NCBI GenBank assembly: GCA_964443225.1
Contig: CAYUCC010000011.1
Coordinates: forward strand, 35,915 to 99,914
Length of the DNA stretch: 64,000 bases
Source of the DNA: SSC4 sp964443225
GTDB lineage: Bacteria; Chloroflexota; Anaerolineae; SSC4; Amarolineaceae
Reading direction: 5' to 3'
The translations under genes were made by a program, and so were the position numbers. This document shows, piece after piece, positions 26,416 through 34,290 of the stretch. The first letter of the stretch is position 1, and the number at the start of each line of letters is the position of its first letter. The notes under the pieces were generated by a model. That model made no database searches and was not told where the DNA came from. It saw only the letters and a program-made list of their open reading frames with translations.

Positions 26416-26997
26416 TCAGGGCGCTGATGTGGGGACGCTGAGTGCCGGCTCGATCGTGATCTCGACGGCCTCCATGGCGCGGTACACTGTGTTTTCCTGC
26501 ACGAAGGGCACCCAGTCGAAAGCCAGCGACCAGAGTGCGTCGAAGCTGAGCACACCACAGGCATAGAGCGCCAGCACAATCAGCACTCCACGCAGAAAGT
26601 CGGACAGCAGCCCCAGGGGATCCGCCACCAGCAGCGCGATAAACGCGAGCGCCAGCACGATACCTACCAATGCACCCACCAGTTGACGCAGCGCGTTGCG
26701 CACCGCCACTTGACGCTGCACGCGGTTGTTGTCGATCTTTTTGGCACAGTGGCGCTGCACGGCGGCACGCGTGCGCTGTGCCAGGTCAGGCGAGATTTGT
26801 TCAGACGGCAGCTGCACGGTGAGATGGACCTTGCGCGGCAGGCGCGGCCAAAACTGCATCACGCGCATTTGCACGATGTACAGGCCTGTTTGCCCCAGCA
26901 CATCGACGGCATGCGTCGAAAAGGGATTGGCCGCTGGTGCGACGAATAACTCCTCGATGCTGTCCAGTTGAACGATGATCTCGGATTCTCGTGACAT
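26416..26997 (-). CDS. Two-helix membrane protein, paralogue of the next upstream gene
   Basis: This 193-residue protein has a ~105-residue soluble N-terminal part ('EIIVQLDSIEELFVAPAANP', 'SEQISPDLAQRTRAAVQRH'). Two strong membrane segments follow ('LVGIVLALAFIALLVADPL', 'VLIVLALYACGVLSFDALW'), and the C-terminal tail contains 'DWVPFVQENTVYRAMEAVEI'. The neighbour at 27016-27591 shares this plan and many positions (LD-I--LF--P--NPFS, VDVLG, DWVPF--EN). No family is recognised. The two genes are 18 bp apart and are probably cotranscribed. Confidence 0.7.
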   Translation of the reverse strand: MSRESEIIVQLDSIEELFVAPAANPFSTHAVDVLGQTGLYIVQMRVMQFWPRLPRKVHLTVQLPSEQISPDLAQRTRAAVQRHCAKKIDNNRVQRQVAVRNALRQLVGALVGIVLALAFIALLVADPLGLLSDFLRGVLIVLALYACGVLSFDALWSLAFDWVPFVQENTVYRAMEAVEITIEPALSVPTSAP

Positions 26998-27015
26998 GGC
27001 TTCCGTCTCGCTGGG

Positions 27016-27591
27016 TCAGGTCTTGGGCCGAATGTCGATGTCGATGTCCTGCAGCCTGCGCAGGATGTTGTTCTCCAGGCGAAATGGCACCCAGTCGAAC
27101 AGCAGTTTTTCCATGGGAAGCCAGAGGATCACCCATACAAAAACACTGATGCTGGCCGCGACAATTCCGCGGGCTGTATCCGTGGCATCGACGAAGACGC
27201 GGTTGAAAAGCAAAACGGCCAGCGCGATGACAACCAGCGCGATGATGGTCACCATGCCCAGCCCGATCAGGTTACGCACACGGGAGAGGCGAATCTGCAG
27301 CCTGTTGTCTTCGATCTTGGCCACGCTGTAGCGCTGCAGCGCTGCCTGGGTGCGCACCTCCAGGCCAGGCGTGATCTCGTCGGGCGGCAGCTCCAGGATC
27401 AACTTCACCCCGTCCCAGTTGCGGATGCGGTGTGCCTGCAGCCGCCGCACCGCGCGCAGGAGCGCCGGCTCGCCCAGCACGTCCACCTCCTCGTCGGAGA
27501 ATGGGTTGACGTCTGGCGCATTAAAAAGCTGATCGATGGTATCGAGGCGGATCACGATGTCTTGGCTGGCCGGTGTGGGCATGGTGCGCAT
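27016..27591 (-). CDS. Two-helix membrane protein, tandem paralogue
   Basis: A 191-residue protein with soluble N-terminal region ('DIVIRLDTIDQLFNAPDVNP', 'ELPPDEITPGLEVRTQAALQ') and two membrane segments ('LGMVTIIALVVIALAVLLF', 'IVAASISVFVWVILWLP'). It ends in 'DWVPFRLENNILRRLQDIDI'. Clearly homologous to the downstream gene, hence a tandem duplication. The function is unknown. The stretch between it and 27711 contains an antiporter remnant. Confidence 0.7.
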   Translation of the reverse strand: MRTMPTPASQDIVIRLDTIDQLFNAPDVNPFSDEEVDVLGEPALLRAVRRLQAHRIRNWDGVKLILELPPDEITPGLEVRTQAALQRYSVAKIEDNRLQIRLSRVRNLIGLGMVTIIALVVIALAVLLFNRVFVDATDTARGIVAASISVFVWVILWLPMEKLLFDWVPFRLENNILRRLQDIDIDIRPKT

Positions 27592-27596
27592 TCCTT

Positions 27597-27710
27597 CTAC
27601 CTGAACAAACGATCTGAACGAGACCTGGCTGGTGACCGGTCCGCGATTTTGCCGAGCAATACACTGATCAGCAGCAGGGCCGAGGCAATAACAATCAGGT
27701 ATTCATACAC
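27597..27710 (-). pseudogene. Remnant of a K+/H+ antiporter N-terminus
   Basis: Starting at a GTG directly after the stop of the upstream gene, 37 codons read VYEYLIVIASALLLISVLLG then KIADRS, before unrelated residues and a TAG. Residues 3-25 match the start of the antiporter at 16867 (xEYLLVIASILLLVSVLFSKISDR) at most positions. The other ~460 residues are absent, so this is a leftover of a second copy or of a recombination. It is too short to be functional as a transporter. Confidence 0.75.
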
Positions 27711-28337
27711 TCAATGAAGTACCCGGTCCGCCTTCGAACCAGACGCATCGAAACCGTGATCGACGGCAATGGTGGTTCGCATTTCGTGGAACTCGGCGTC
27801 GCTGATGAACCCCTGCCTGAGCAGCCACTGCAGTTTGCGAAACTCACTGTCCGGATCGTTGCCCGGCTCGTACACAAAATAGGTCGTGCGGACATAATTC
27901 CGCTGGACATCGTACATGAGGGTCAGGAAACGTTCGAAATCCGCCTGGTTTGGTTTGTCACGCAGGAAATAGAGCGCCTGCTCGTTGGTCAGGTCGATCA
28001 GGGTATACCGGCGGCGGCGTGCAGCATGAAACCCCAAAAAGATCAGGGATGCAACCAGCCACAGGGGCGTCCAGCGCATGAGCGTTGCATCCCCCGCCAG
28101 ATTCAACACGATACCCACCAGTCCAAACAGCCCAAACGAGACGGCGGCCACGTACAGCCATCCCGTCTGTTTGGTGACCTGGCGCTGCTGGCGAGTCAGG
28201 GCCTCGTACTCGATGAACGATTCGACCTCACCATCGATGTCTTTGACGTACACGCGCAGCTGGTGCGGTTCAAGGTAGAACTCGCGGCGTTCGTTGATAT
28301 GTCGCTGCTTCAGGGATGCAATCACAGTCTTGTTCAT
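27711..28337 (-). CDS. Uncharacterised two-helix membrane protein with C-terminal SHOCT-like segment
   Basis: A 208-residue protein. The N-terminal ~60 residues are soluble ('FYLEPHQLRVYVKDIDGEVE', 'IEYEALT'). Two membrane segments follow ('WLYVAAVSFGLFGLVGIVLNL', 'WTPLWLVASLIFLGFHA'), then a cytoplasmic part with 'NEQALYFLRDKPNQADFERF'. 'FRKLQWLLRQGFISDAEFHEM' near the end resembles the short SHOCT helix pair that often terminates membrane proteins. The role is unknown; the double-jelly membrane layout suggests a regulatory or bacterial PH-like protein. Confidence 0.65.
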   Translation of the reverse strand: MNKTVIASLKQRHINERREFYLEPHQLRVYVKDIDGEVESFIEYEALTRQQRQVTKQTGWLYVAAVSFGLFGLVGIVLNLAGDATLMRWTPLWLVASLIFLGFHAARRRRYTLIDLTNEQALYFLRDKPNQADFERFLTLMYDVQRNYVRTTYFVYEPGNDPDSEFRKLQWLLRQGFISDAEFHEMRTTIAVDHGFDASGSKADRVLH

Positions 28338-28362
28338 GGTTGATCGTGATTTCTGGCGGGCA

Positions 28363-28998
28363 TTATGCCTGATTTGTTGTTCGGATCATCCGGCCGCGCG
28401 TGCACAGGTAATGATGCCAGAGCATCCGTGCGGCAACGGCCCGCCACGGTCTCCAGTCCTCCGCAGCCACGTCGGCTTCCTGCGAAGTCAGTGCCGGCAG
28501 ACCTCTGAGTTCCTGGATGGCCTTGATGAGGGCCAGATCACCGGAGGGCCAGGCATCGGCGCGCCGTAGGGAAAACAGAAGATAGGCATCGGCTGTCCAC
28601 CGGCCGATACCCTTCAACTGCACGAGACGCTGGCGGACGTGGTCGTTGTCCATCGACGCCAGCGCGTGCAGATCCAGGTCACCACCGACGATGGCGTGGG
28701 CAACCCCGCGGGTGTACGCGGCCTTTTGGCGGCTGAAGCCCACCGCTTTGAGCGTACGGTCGTCGAGGGACAGGAACAACTCAGGATTTACCTCTTCGAC
28801 GACGGTCTCCAGTTTGGCAAAGGCCGCCTGCGCCGACTCGAACGAGACCTGCTGGGCGAGGATGCTCATGACCAGGCCAGGGAAACCAGGCGCCTGCGTC
28901 CAGAATGGCGGATCCCCCCAGGTAACCAGTGCGCGGGCCAGATCCCGATCACGCGCAGCCAGTTCGGAGATGCCCTGTCGATAGGTTTCGGCATCCAT
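28363..28998 (-). CDS. DNA-3-methyladenine glycosylase, HhH-GPD superfamily (AlkA-like)
   Basis: This 211-residue protein consists of the helix-hairpin-helix glycosylase core only, without AlkA's N-terminal domain. It starts with 'GFPGLVMSILAQQVSFESAQ'. The hairpin is 'LVQLKGIGRWTADAYLLFSL' and the catalytic Asp follows in 'ADAWPSGDLALIKAI' (~residue 154). 'WRPWRAVAARMLWHHY' is the usual end. It would remove alkylated purines in base-excision repair. The start at 28998 is a plain ATG. It is a single gene between membrane-protein and remnant regions. Confidence 0.88.
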   Translation of the reverse strand: MDAETYRQGISELAARDRDLARALVTWGDPPFWTQAPGFPGLVMSILAQQVSFESAQAAFAKLETVVEEVNPELFLSLDDRTLKAVGFSRQKAAYTRGVAHAIVGGDLDLHALASMDNDHVRQRLVQLKGIGRWTADAYLLFSLRRADAWPSGDLALIKAIQELRGLPALTSQEADVAAEDWRPWRAVAARMLWHHYLCTRGRMIRTTNQA

Positions 28999-29122
28999 CT
29001 ATGCGACCGCCCTCCAGAGCCCATCGAAGTCGAATAATGTTCTCAATATTACGTGGCATTGTCCTGTTTGTCAAAAAATTTCTGCATTCGCGGTCCCCTG
29101 TGGCCCCTGTCCCATCAGCCAA

Positions 29123-29283
29123 TCAACTAAACGCCGCCAGCGTGGCCAGCCCGCCCAGCATGAGGAACGCATCGGCGGCGGCATGCGCCAGGACTGCGCC
29201 CCACAGGGTATTCGTGTGCTGGGTGATCCAGCCGTAGGTCAGGCCCAGCAGAACGTCGACCGCCACGAACATGATGTTGTACA
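29123..29283 (-). pseudogene. C-terminal remnant of a CPBP-family intramembrane protease
   Basis: About fifty codons read 'VDVLLGLTYGWITQHTNTLW' and 'GAVLAHAAADAFLMLGGLA', the last two helices of a CPBP (CAAX-like) protease including the final His-x(3)-Asp motif. The upstream part with the EExxxR motif is missing, and the open frame beyond 29283 runs into unrelated hairpin sequence. It is a truncated gene. Confidence 0.7.
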
Positions 29284-29307
29284 AACAACGGTCAGGGCGC
29301 GCCGAAG

Positions 29308-29403
29308 CCGGGTGGTTTGCCGTCGCAGGAGCCACCCGGTGCCGGTGCAGGGTGGGTGTTCGGTGACATGCCCGCTGTAAACCGGGTGATTTCACCGAAC
29401 ACC
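29308..29403. repeat. Pair of perfect palindromes at a remnant boundary
   Basis: CCGGGTGG (29308-29315)/CCACCCGG (29332-29339) and GGTGTTCGGTGA (29355-29366)/TCACCGAACACC (29392-29403) form two adjacent hairpins. They occupy the gap between the truncated CPBP gene and the VOC gene; nothing else is seen in 29284-29486. Confidence 0.7.
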
Positions 29404-29486
29404 TTCTCTGCACTGGCGTATCGTCAGATCGAGTCAAATGGGGTTTGCTGCGGAAGCGTCGGATCGAGGTGGAAGGCGGGTGGATA

Positions 29487-29924
29487 TCAGGTTGTGCTGT
29501 TGCAGTTGAACATCCACCGAATTCCAAACTTGTCGGTGATGCTGCCGAAGTAGCCGCCCCAGAACATGTCCTGCAGCGGCGTGTCGACCGTACCATCGAC
29601 CGCGAGCGCGTCGAACAGCCGCTCCGTTTCGGCGCGGGTGTCGGGTTCGAGGTTGAGGGAGATGTTGTTGCCGCGCATGAGGGAGAAGCCCATCGACTCC
29701 GGCGCATCGGTGCCCATCAGGACGTGCCCGCCGAGGATAGACAGCTCCACGTGCATGACCAGGTGCTTGTCCGCGTTCGATAGCGGCGGCCGACTCGGAT
29801 CCGCCGGGGCTTCGCCCATGCGCATGATGGGTCCAGTGAAATCGCCGCCAAACACGGCGCGGTAGAACTCAAAAGCCTGTTCGGTCGTGCCGGGGAAATT
29901 GAGGTAGGTGCTGACTCTGGACAT
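29487..29924 (-). CDS. PhnB-like VOC family protein
   Basis: ATG 29924 (MSRVSTYLNF) gives 145 residues of the PhnB/DUF1338-unrelated VOC group. 'YLNFPGTTEQAFEFYRAVFG' is the opening unit, 'GGHVLMGTDAPE' the middle, and 'FWGGYFGSITDKFGIRWMFN' the conserved end. Such proteins are annotated as putative 3-demethylubiquinone-9 methyltransferase-like or glyoxalase-like, mostly without proven activity. It follows the TPR gene by 23 bp on the minus strand and is likely the last gene of that unit. Confidence 0.8.
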   Translation of the reverse strand: MSRVSTYLNFPGTTEQAFEFYRAVFGGDFTGPIMRMGEAPADPSRPPLSNADKHLVMHVELSILGGHVLMGTDAPESMGFSLMRGNNISLNLEPDTRAETERLFDALAVDGTVDTPLQDMFWGGYFGSITDKFGIRWMFNCNSTT

Positions 29925-29947
29925 GGTGTGATCTCCTTCGATCAAAA

Positions 29948-31054
29948 TCAATCGCGTGTGACTTCCAGCTCACCGGTGCTCACGCTCTCGAACGAAGTGA
30001 CGTGCAGCCGGTACGTTCCCGCCACCGGCGCGATCCATTCGAACCCTGCAAAATAGGCACGGAAATCGTCGCTTCCCAGGACGGGTGATCCATCGGGCGC
30101 CAGCAAAACGAGGATGGTATCGTAGAAGTCACGGCTGCTGGTCATGATGGTGAGCGTCTCGCCGGCCACGACCGCGACCGGGATATCGTACGTTCGCCCG
30201 GGTACCAGGTCCAGGGACAACGAGGTCCCCGCGTCGATCGGCGGCGTCGTCACGAGCTCGGTCGTCACGAGCTCGATGTGACGCTGGATGTGGACGGCTG
30301 CGTTGGTCAGGTCGCCAAACGCGAGATAAGCGCTGGCCAGGATGGCATGAACACGTGGTGTGTCGAGTCCCCAATCCAGGGCCAGCGTGGCTTCGGCAAA
30401 CGCTCGCTGCGGATCAGGCAGGCCGTAGGTGTAGGCATCGGCAACGATGAAGCGCACGTCGGCACTCTGCGGTGCAAGGTCGAGTGCCCGTTCAAGGTCC
30501 ACGATACCTGCGTGGCGATTCGCGTTTGACAGGAGCCGGCTCGAACCACGGAACAGGTTGCCATAGACATCGTCCGGCTGAACTGTGAGCAGCCGGTTGA
30601 GCAGATGGATGGCCTGGGTGTAGTCGAAGAACCACCAGCGCGCAAAGCTGGCACCGGTCAGGGCCGGGATATTCTGCGGTGCTGCGGCGAGCCGGGCAGC
30701 ATAACCGTCGAGGATGATACTTGCAGTATCGGGGTGCACCGGCAGCACAAAGGCCGTCACCCGGGCGTAGTCGCGGACAGCGTCCGAATAGCGGCCGAGC
30801 AGAAGCTCCGCTTCGATGCGGCCGCGGTAGCCCTCGACACCGGTCGGGTCGGCGTCGATCACGCAGCCAAACTCACGAATCGCCTTGTCGAAACGCCCCT
30901 GGTCGATGTACTGCTGCCCTTGCTCGGCCGTGCAGCGCTGCGCCCTGCCTGTTTCAGTGACTTGCGCCGAGGCTGAGGCCCCACCACCCATCGTCCACAT
31001 CAGGGTCCACACCACCACGACAGCAAACGTCTTCTGCAACACGCCAACCTCCAA
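29948..31054 (-). CDS. Secreted tetratricopeptide-repeat protein with C-terminal PPC-like domain
   Basis: A 368-residue protein with a signal peptide ('LQKTFAVVVVWTLMWTMGGG', cleavage near 'ASASAQ'). TPR-type helices follow: 'GQQYIDQGRFDKAIREFGCV', 'AELLLGRYSDAVRDY', 'AFGDLTNAAVHIQRHI'. From about residue 270 a beta-sandwich begins ('SLDLVPGRTYDIPVAVVAGE', 'YDTILVLLAPDGSPV', 'GTYRLHVTSFE'), which resembles the bacterial pre-peptidase C-terminal (PPC) domain. It is presumably extracytoplasmic and involved in protein-protein contacts. It is 2 bp downstream of the DUF4157 gene, so the two are cotranscribed. Confidence 0.75.
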   Translation of the reverse strand: MEVGVLQKTFAVVVVWTLMWTMGGGASASAQVTETGRAQRCTAEQGQQYIDQGRFDKAIREFGCVIDADPTGVEGYRGRIEAELLLGRYSDAVRDYARVTAFVLPVHPDTASIILDGYAARLAAAPQNIPALTGASFARWWFFDYTQAIHLLNRLLTVQPDDVYGNLFRGSSRLLSNANRHAGIVDLERALDLAPQSADVRFIVADAYTYGLPDPQRAFAEATLALDWGLDTPRVHAILASAYLAFGDLTNAAVHIQRHIELVTTELVTTPPIDAGTSLSLDLVPGRTYDIPVAVVAGETLTIMTSSRDFYDTILVLLAPDGSPVLGSDDFRAYFAGFEWIAPVAGTYRLHVTSFESVSTGELEVTRD

Positions 31055-31056
31055 TT

Positions 31057-32472
31057 CTACGCCTGCGTACTCAACCAGGGAATCTGGTCGTACGGCACGA
31101 TATTGTTGGGAATCAAAAGACCGGCCGCCACGGCTGCCGTTTGCGGAAAGTGCTGAACGATCCAGGCTTGATTCGTACCCGGGTTGTACTGAACGCCGGT
31201 GAGCACAAAATGTGCCGGCGTAGCGGTTTGGGGGCCGGCAGCCTGCACGGACAAACCGGCCGGTGATCCCTGGTAGTGCGTGGTGAAGCGGTGGTAGTTG
31301 CCACCGGGTATGCCACCCGGCGGCGCGCTGGCCGGCCAGGCGACGCCTGCAGGCAGGTGCAGAGATGCGTGTGCGATGGCAACGTTGCGGGAATATGTGT
31401 GCCAGGCTGGCGTAGCAAATCGACCACTGGCCAGGGGCGCGCCACCAGCAACGTAACCGCGGACTTGATGTCCTTCGTGGATCATGGCCGAAGGTCCGGT
31501 AGCTGGCAGGTTGCCAACGGCCGGAATCGGCCCGGTGAAGGGCAGTGGCCCGAAAAGGGGCGCGGCTTGCTGGGTTCGTGCATGGATGTTCTCCAGCGTG
31601 TGTTCTGCCCCATGTCGTTCGCGCGAGTGGTATCCCCCAGGACCTGGAAGGAGCGGTTGGTGCGTGGCCTCATAATTTCTTTCATCCTGGTTGAAGTGAC
31701 GCCAATACGGGTTCATCATCCACCGGCGCGGGTCGATTGTTTCTTTCCAGGTTTCGGGCAGACCGGGCAAATACTGCGTGAGCGTGGAAAACCCAAAAAG
31801 CTGGGCCGGCGGTGCGCTTCCTGGGCCACTACCGGGCGCGGCATCCGCTTGGAACCCCGTGGCTGGCATGTGCGCATACGAGTGACCCACGCGGTGGTGC
31901 CCTTCTTCACCCGCCCGCAGTGCCGCCGCTCCCATGGCCTCGGCCTCGGTCTCAAGTCCAGCATCGTCGTTGATCGAGACGCCATTGCCCATCTGCACGG
32001 TCGGTTTGACCCGGCCCGCGGCCTGCTGCACGATATGCCAGGCCTCGTGCGGGAGATGCTGCTCCTGCCCGCGCGCCACGTGAATCTCATTTCGCCAGGC
32101 AAAGGCGTGCGCCTGCAGCTGCGCCGGCCGGGCGGAGTTGTAGTGGACGCGGACCCCATCCACTGACAGGCCGGAGAGGGACTCGATGCCAGCTTTCAGG
32201 TGACCAGGCAAACCGGTCTGGTTGGAACCTGCGGCTGGCGCCCCGTGGTCCGTGTGGGATGCAGGTTGGATCGACAAGTTTGCCAGGTGATGCCCAGGCT
32301 GCGCAGCCCCATTCAACCTCCCGGTCCAGGCATCGAGCGATTCGTCCTGTGGCGTGAGTCGCTCAGTTTCCTGCTGCGGTGGCATGACAACCGACTGCGG
32401 AGAGAATTGGCCTGTACTTTTCTGGATTGGAGCATTCCGGGAGGAAAATTGGTGGATTCGCTGGTACGCCAT
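31057..32472 (-). CDS. DUF4157 (eCIS-core-type) protein with unknown C-terminal effector-like region
   Basis: The start is chosen at ATG 32472 (MAYQRIHQF; an adjacent ATG at 32475 is possible), giving 471 residues. Residues ~90-185 carry the DUF4157 block: 'LPGHLKAGIESLSGLSVDGV', 'VHYNSARPAQLQAHAFA', and a zinc-protease-like 'LPHEAWHIVQQ'. DUF4157 is known from proteins encoded near extracellular contractile injection systems and from toxin-like multidomain proteins. The C-terminal ~250 residues ('HEGHQVRGYVAGGAPL', 'HASLHLPAGVAWP') match nothing I recognise and may be an effector domain. There is no signal peptide and no injection-system gene in the window. Confidence 0.75.
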   Translation of the reverse strand: MAYQRIHQFSSRNAPIQKSTGQFSPQSVVMPPQQETERLTPQDESLDAWTGRLNGAAQPGHHLANLSIQPASHTDHGAPAAGSNQTGLPGHLKAGIESLSGLSVDGVRVHYNSARPAQLQAHAFAWRNEIHVARGQEQHLPHEAWHIVQQAAGRVKPTVQMGNGVSINDDAGLETEAEAMGAAALRAGEEGHHRVGHSYAHMPATGFQADAAPGSGPGSAPPAQLFGFSTLTQYLPGLPETWKETIDPRRWMMNPYWRHFNQDERNYEATHQPLLPGPGGYHSRERHGAEHTLENIHARTQQAAPLFGPLPFTGPIPAVGNLPATGPSAMIHEGHQVRGYVAGGAPLASGRFATPAWHTYSRNVAIAHASLHLPAGVAWPASAPPGGIPGGNYHRFTTHYQGSPAGLSVQAAGPQTATPAHFVLTGVQYNPGTNQAWIVQHFPQTAAVAAGLLIPNNIVPYDQIPWLSTQA

Positions 32473-32602
32473 CATTGCCTCGCCTGGTGCAGTGTTCGCG
32501 CTCGAGTGGGATATCGCAGAAGGTATACCAATATTCCACATGGAATATTGTAAGCCAGGCTACTATAAATCCAAAGCGACCATTTATCAAATTGTCCTCC
32601 TG

Positions 32603-32631
32603 TTGCCCGCGCTGGCAGCCTATGTTATACT
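32603..32631 (+). promoter_or_regulatory. Promoter of the aldehyde dehydrogenase gene
   Basis: TTGCCC (32603-32608), 17 bp and TATACT (32626-32631) with an extended TGT before the -10, 62 bp upstream of the GTG start. Confidence 0.65.
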
Positions 32632-32693
32632 ACCCAGGAAGTCGCGGCAACGTCGCCGCGGTCAATCGTGCAATTCAAAGGAGAAACGTCGTT

Positions 32694-34220
32694 GTGAAAG
32701 CATTACTTGAAAAACTACACATCAAACCGGTCAACCCCGGCGCCTGTTATGGCCCCGACGGCTGGCTGGAAGACAGCGCCGGTCGAGAGCTGGTATCGCT
32801 CAATCCCACCACCGGCGAACCGATTGCCTCGGTCATTCAGGCGACCCCGGCGACTTACCAGGCGGTCATGGCACGCGCCACCACCGCTTTCGAGGCCTGG
32901 CGCCAGGAGCCGGCCCCCCGCCGCGGCCAGTTGGTGCGCGATTTGGGGTATGCCTTGCGCGCGTACAAAGAACCGCTCGGCGAGCTCGTCGCCCTCGAAA
33001 ACGGCAAAATCAAGGCCGAGGGCATGGGCGAAGTCCAGGAAATGATCGACATCTGCGATCTGGCGGTTGGCCAGTCACGCCAGCTCTTTGGGCTGACGAT
33101 GCACTCGGAACGACCCGGTCACCGCATGTACGAGCAGTGGCACCCGCTGGGCATCGTGGGCGTCATCACCGCCTTCAACTTCCCCGTCGCCGTCTGGGCG
33201 TGGAACTCGGCTTTGGCTGCGATTGCGGGCGACATCACGCTGTGGAAACCGTCGTCCGACGTGCCCCTGGCCGCCGTTGCCGTGCAGCACATCGCCAATC
33301 AAGTCATGGCCGACTATGGCCTGGAAGGCATCTTCAGCCTGGTCATCGGGCGTGGCAGCGAAGTGGGCGAGCTGATGCTCAACGACCCGCGCGTGCCGCT
33401 GATCTCCTTCACCGGCTCGACCCACATGGGCCGCCACGTCGCCGAAGTGGTGGGGCGCCGTTTTGGGCGCACGATCCTGGAGCTCGGTGGCAACAACGGC
33501 ATCATCGTGACCCCCGATGCCAATCTGGACATGGTAACCCGTGCGATTCTTTTCGGCGCCGTGGGTACCGCCGGCCAGCGCTGCACCTCGACCCGCCGCA
33601 TCATCGTGCAGCGTTCGATCGCCGATGAGCTGGTCGACCGGCTGGTCAAGGCCTACCGCCAGGTGCGCATTGGCGACCCACTCGATCCGGGCACCCTGAT
33701 GGGGCCGCTGATCAACCAGGCGGCGGTCGACGATATGCTGGCGGCCCTGGTTCGTGTACGCGCAGACGGTGGAACGATCGTGACCGGCGGTCACGCCCTG
33801 CCCGGCCGTGGCGGCTTCTTCGTCGAACCCACGATTGCGCGGATGCCAAACCAGACCCACATCGTACAGGAAGAGACGTTTGCGCCTATCCTGTACATCC
33901 TCGAATACGACACCTTCGAGGACGCCATCGCCCTGCACAACGGCGTGCCGCAGGGTCTGTCGAGTGCGATTTTCACCACCAACCTGCTCGAGGCCGAGCA
34001 GTTCCTGTCGGCCGCCGGCTCCGACTGCGGTATCGCCAACGTTAACATCGGCACGTCGGGCGCCGAAATCGGCGGCGCCTTCGGCGGTGAAAAAGAGACC
34101 GGCGGCGGACGCGAATCGGGTTCCGACGTCTGGAAAGTCTACATGCGCCGCCAGACCAATACGATCAACTGGTCCACCCAACTCCCCCTGGCCCAAGGAA
34201 TCATATTCGGCGACGAGTAG
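32694..34220 (+). CDS. amaB: Aldehyde dehydrogenase, ALDH7 / alpha-aminoadipic (piperideine-6-carboxylate) type
   Basis: GTG 32694 with AAAGGAG 10 nt upstream gives 508 residues. NAD-binding and catalytic motifs are present: 'GVITAFNFPVAVWAWN' (~160-175), 'FTGSTHMGRHVAE' (~240), general base 'LELGGNNGIIV' (~265) and nucleophile in 'GTAGQRCTSTRR' (~300). 'NVNIGTSGAEIGGAFGGEKE' and 'GGGRESGSDVWKVYMRRQTN' near the end are diagnostic of the ALDH7/antiquitin group. That group oxidises alpha-aminoadipate semialdehyde in lysine degradation. No other lysine-degradation gene is nearby, so the physiological substrate is inferred. Confidence 0.88.
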   Translation: MKALLEKLHIKPVNPGACYGPDGWLEDSAGRELVSLNPTTGEPIASVIQATPATYQAVMARATTAFEAWRQEPAPRRGQLVRDLGYALRAYKEPLGELVALENGKIKAEGMGEVQEMIDICDLAVGQSRQLFGLTMHSERPGHRMYEQWHPLGIVGVITAFNFPVAVWAWNSALAAIAGDITLWKPSSDVPLAAVAVQHIANQVMADYGLEGIFSLVIGRGSEVGELMLNDPRVPLISFTGSTHMGRHVAEVVGRRFGRTILELGGNNGIIVTPDANLDMVTRAILFGAVGTAGQRCTSTRRIIVQRSIADELVDRLVKAYRQVRIGDPLDPGTLMGPLINQAAVDDMLAALVRVRADGGTIVTGGHALPGRGGFFVEPTIARMPNQTHIVQEETFAPILYILEYDTFEDAIALHNGVPQGLSSAIFTTNLLEAEQFLSAAGSDCGIANVNIGTSGAEIGGAFGGEKETGGGRESGSDVWKVYMRRQTNTINWSTQLPLAQGIIFGDE

Positions 34221-34290
34221 ACCAGCACGCGCTGAACGGGGGGCAAGGACCAAGCACACCCTTCCCCCCAATCCAAAATCCAAAATCGCC

